This document shows positions 61,791-63,716 of a stretch of 63,716 nucleotides of DNA, in pieces. A model generated the notes under the pieces. The model saw nothing but the letters and a program-made list of their open reading frames with translations, made no database searches and was not told the DNA's origin. The position numbers and the translations under genes were made by a program. Source of the stretch: Hymenobacter rubripertinctus (GTDB lineage Bacteria > Bacteroidota > Bacteroidia > Cytophagales > Hymenobacteraceae); assembly GCF_003583925.1 (NCBI RefSeq), contig NZ_QYCN01000019.1, positions 16,609 through 80,324 of the forward strand, read 5' to 3'. Positions within the stretch are counted from its first letter, which is position 1. Every line of letters starts with the position of its first letter.

Positions 61791-61848
61791 GCGCAAGCCG
61801 TAGCTTGCGTCACCCGGCGGACACCTTTGGGTCGCCCGCCGGGTTTAT
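61791..61848 (+). terminator. tandem hairpins after cysS
   Basis: GCGCAAGC/GCTTGCGT (61791-61810) is followed by ACCCGGCGG/CCGCCGGGT (61812-61844) and TTTATT. Confidence 0.7.
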
Positions 61849-61906
61849 TCGTTCGTTTAGTCATCGTGGTCCGCAGCTCGCGGCTGTAATCTGAAACGTT
61901 TCCTCC

Positions 61907-62917
61907 ATGAAAATCCTTTCCCGTTTCGTGCCGGCGGCTTTGGCCGGGCTGCTTGTGCTCACTGGCTGCCCCGGCAAAAAAGAAACGACCGAAACTGCTA
62001 CTACACCTGACTCGACCCTGCCGAAAGCCCCGGCCTTCAACGCCGATTCGGCCTACGCCTTCACGGCGAAGCAGGTAGCCTTCGGGCCGCGGGTGCCCAA
62101 CACCAAGGCCCACGTACAAACCGGCGACTGGATTATCGGGCAGTTTAAAAAAATGGGCCTTACGGTGCAGGAACAGCCCTTTGAAGCCATGGCCTTTGAT
62201 GGCAACATGCTCAAGTCGCGCAACATCATTGCCCGCTACATGCCCGAGGCCCCGCGCCGGGTGGCCATTTTCGCCCACTGGGATACCCGCCCCTTCGCCG
62301 ACAAGGACAAGGAGCACAAGAACGAGCCCCTCGACGGGGCTTCCGACGGGGCCAGCGGCGTGGCCGTAGCCCTGGAAATGGCCCGCGTGCTCAGCGCCCA
62401 GGCGGCCGGCACGGCCCCCGGCGTGGGCGTCGATTTCATCCTCTTCGACTCCGAAGACTACGGCTACGACGGCGGCACCCAGGGCGATAAGAAGAACCTG
62501 CTCGGCAACCAGGACAGCTGGTGCCTGGGCTCCCAGTACTGGGCCAAGAATACGGTGCCGGCCAACTACAAGCCCAACTTCGGTATCCTGCTCGACATGG
62601 TGGGGGCCAAAGGTGCCAAGTTCAGCCGCGAAGGTCTGTCGCGCGAAAAGGCTCCCGACGTACTGGAAAAGGTCTGGAACACGGCCTCCGAGCTGGGCTA
62701 CTCCGACTACTTTCTGTTCGCTGACGGCTTCAGCGTCGACGACGACCACGTGAACACGAATAAGGTTGGCATCCGTACGGTCGACGTCATCGACTTCCTG
62801 CCCACGGGCGAGTTTCAGGCGTATCACCACACTACCCAGGATAACATGAGCATCATCGACCGGCGCACCCTCAAAGCCGTGGGTCAGACCCTGCTCACGG
62901 TGGTATACGGGGAGTAA
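61907..62917 (+). CDS. lipoprotein glutaminyl-peptide cyclotransferase-like (M28 fold)
   Basis: A 336-aa lipoprotein (lipobox LVLTGC, Cys21) of the M28 fold. The motif order matches glutaminyl cyclases rather than aminopeptidases: HWDTRP (124-129), DGASDGASG with the zinc Asp147, FDSEDYG with Glu183 and Asp184, WCLGSQYW, LLDMVGAK with Asp230, VDDDHV with Asp280-His281, and YHHTTQDN with the last His ligand. Compared from memory with human QC: GATDS, GEE, LLDLIGA, QDDH, WHTMDDN. Such enzymes turn N-terminal Gln into pyroglutamate in the periplasm. Most exported proteins in this window have Gln at +1, which supports the call. An M28 aminopeptidase is the alternative. Confidence 0.85.
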   Translation: MKILSRFVPAALAGLLVLTGCPGKKETTETATTPDSTLPKAPAFNADSAYAFTAKQVAFGPRVPNTKAHVQTGDWIIGQFKKMGLTVQEQPFEAMAFDGNMLKSRNIIARYMPEAPRRVAIFAHWDTRPFADKDKEHKNEPLDGASDGASGVAVALEMARVLSAQAAGTAPGVGVDFILFDSEDYGYDGGTQGDKKNLLGNQDSWCLGSQYWAKNTVPANYKPNFGILLDMVGAKGAKFSREGLSREKAPDVLEKVWNTASELGYSDYFLFADGFSVDDDHVNTNKVGIRTVDVIDFLPTGEFQAYHHTTQDNMSIIDRRTLKAVGQTLLTVVYGE

Positions 62918-62938
62918 ATCCGGCTATAGTTTTGACCG

Positions 62939-62976
62939 AAAGCTCCGGTGACGTAGGTTGCCGGAGCTTTTGTGTT
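62939..62976 (+). terminator. intrinsic terminator after the QC-like gene
   Basis: AAAGCTCCGG pairs with CCGGAGCTTT around 12 bases; TTGTGTTTT follows. Confidence 0.85.
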
Positions 62977-62999
62977 TTATCATCTTACGCTATCCTACT

Positions 63000-63560
63000 A
63001 TGCAACACGTGCTACTTGCCGCCGGGTTACTTTCGCTGACCCTAACGGCCCCGGCCCACAGCCAGCAGGCTCCCCCGCTGACCGTAGTGGATGGCATCAG
63101 GCAGAAGGTAAATGCCAAGCCCTTCGCCGGCCGGCCCTACCGGCTGACGGCGCGCATTAGCGTGGATACTGCGCGAGCCGGCAAAGCCAACGCGTGGATT
63201 GTGGTAGCGAGTTTTGGTGCGAAGCGGCAAATGTTAACGGTAGAAAGTTTGCCCAATAGGGCGGTGGCGAAGCAGTGGCGTACCTATACCGTTCAGGGAA
63301 AAATCCCGAAGAAGGCGGACACGTTGATGATTGCCGGTTTGGGCTACCTGGATGGGCCTTTCGGGTTCGACGACTTCAAGCTGGAAGTGAAGCGCCGCCG
63401 GGGGCAATGGGAAGCCGTGGCTCTGGGTAACCCTGGGTTCGAGGAAGCCGCTTCCGATCCGGCCGGGGCCGCCCCGGCCGGCTGGCAACCCTTCCATCCC
63501 ACCCCAAGCTTCACCCGGCAGCTGGTCACCGATAGCACGGGCAACTACTACCTGCGCCTT
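63000..63560 (+). pseudogene. exported protein gene cut by an insertion sequence
   Basis: The frame opens with MQHVLLAAGLLSLTLTAPAHS, a signal peptide cut before QQAPP. The mature part has RPYRLTARISVDTARAGKAN, WRTYTVQGKIPKKADTL, FGFDDFKLEVK, and GNPGFEEAASDPAGAAPAGW, a pattern of beta-sandwich carbohydrate-binding-like modules that in related bacteria precede a larger catalytic part such as an S41 peptidase (impression only). The native sequence seems to end at NYYLRL near 63560; the codons beyond belong to the insertion sequence. The missing part may resume beyond the window. Confidence 0.7.
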
Positions 63561-63716
63561 CAGGGACATAGGGCTACCGCACCAAATAGGGTGATTTTGG
63601 CTGGGATGGTACCTTCGTCAGATGAACTTGCACCACCATTTTGCCGACGTCCAGGACTTTCGCGTAGCGGGTCGCTGCTCCCACGCCCTGAGCGACATTT
63701 TGCTTATCGTCCTGCT
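63561..63716 (+). mobile_element. left end of an ISAs1-family insertion sequence (partial)
   Basis: Begins with CAGGG, a common terminal sequence of this family as I recall it, exactly where the host reading frame loses sense. A transposase start follows 61 bp inside. The right end and the target duplication are outside the window. Confidence 0.65.
63622..63716 (+). CDS. ISAs1-family transposase, N-terminal fragment
   Basis: The 31 codons visible begin MNLHHHFADVQDFRVAGRC and continue SHALSDILLIVL. This is the start of the DDE_Tnp_1-associated N-terminal domain of ISAs1 transposases (F-x-x-I/V-x-D-x-R, then HxLxDILLIxLCA). The frame runs off the right edge, so the DDE catalytic core is not seen. 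Confidence 0.8.
   Translation, partial: MNLHHHFADVQDFRVAGRCSHALSDILLIVL

Noticed and set aside
60252..61796. 514-codon minus-strand frame over cysS
   Set aside because: Antisense to a complete cysteinyl-tRNA synthetase; composition typical of shadows.
62972..63160. 62-codon frame at the right edge
   Set aside because: It overlaps the better frame starting at 63000, which has a signal peptide and protein-like continuation.

Overview
The window looks like a chromosomal segment of a high-GC, gliding-type Bacteroidota, most likely Hymenobacter or a close relative in the Cytophagales (genus is an inference, no search was run). The grounds are: a full-length sprA gene for the type IX secretion (T9SS) translocon; three T9SS cargo proteins (two with type A and one with type B/CHU_C C-terminal sorting domains); a CarboxypepD_reg-type TonB receptor; DUF3078 and DUF4292 proteins; the Bacteroidota promoter form TTG-N19-TAnnTTTG; and signal peptides that nearly all cut before Gln. 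There are no rRNA genes. Two tRNA genes are present.

Layout. 118-2937 is mutS, closed by a large hairpin. 3177-3871 holds tRNA-Gly and tRNA-Leu with a frameshifted HNH endonuclease gene between them. 3946-7010 carries a T9SS cargo protein and a MoxR AAA+ ATPase. 7147-10474 is a small envelope-glycan cluster (methyltransferase, flippase, GT4 glycosyltransferase). 10658-15251 is a secreted beta-helix protein plus a TonB receptor, divergent from yicC. 17635-30743 is a long minus-strand block in the order maeB, ruvA, sprA, gcvH, vanZ-like, M28 peptidase. 30902-37003 has two related lipoproteins, an MltD-like lytic transglycosylase, gatA and two tatA genes. A GAF-LytTR regulator lies at 37324-38277. 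38588-46700 is a minus-strand envelope block: crotonase, flippase, dut, sugar nucleotidyltransferase, TPR protein, DUF4292 lipoprotein, EnvC-like protein. 46955-49010 has mscL, a DUF3078 protein and a small secreted protein. 49792-55071 is the infB-nusA-rimP transcription/translation operon (minus strand). 55193-63716 holds a giant CHU_C adhesin-like protein, an EEP-family phosphohydrolase, cysS, a glutaminyl-cyclase-like lipoprotein, and a secreted-protein gene cut by an ISAs1-type insertion sequence at the right edge.

How the genes connect. Much of the window concerns the cell envelope: export (SprA, TatA), exported cargo, peptidoglycan remodelling (MltD-like, EnvC-like), glycan assembly (two flippases, GT4, nucleotidyltransferase), osmotic release (MscL) and capping of exported N-terminal glutamines (QC-like enzyme).

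The most unusual signal is outside the genes. Many short intergenic gaps between codirectional genes are filled by inverted repeats whose arms run almost from stop codon to start codon. In most of them the arms are 7-bp (one case 8-bp) tandem words: (ATGAATT)7 facing (AATTCAT)7, AATTAAG facing AATTCTT, CGTTTTT facing ACGAAAA, and degenerate AGCTNNN arrays. The words differ from locus to locus while period, inverted layout and placement are shared. I do not know a described element family with these properties; this is the observation I would check first.
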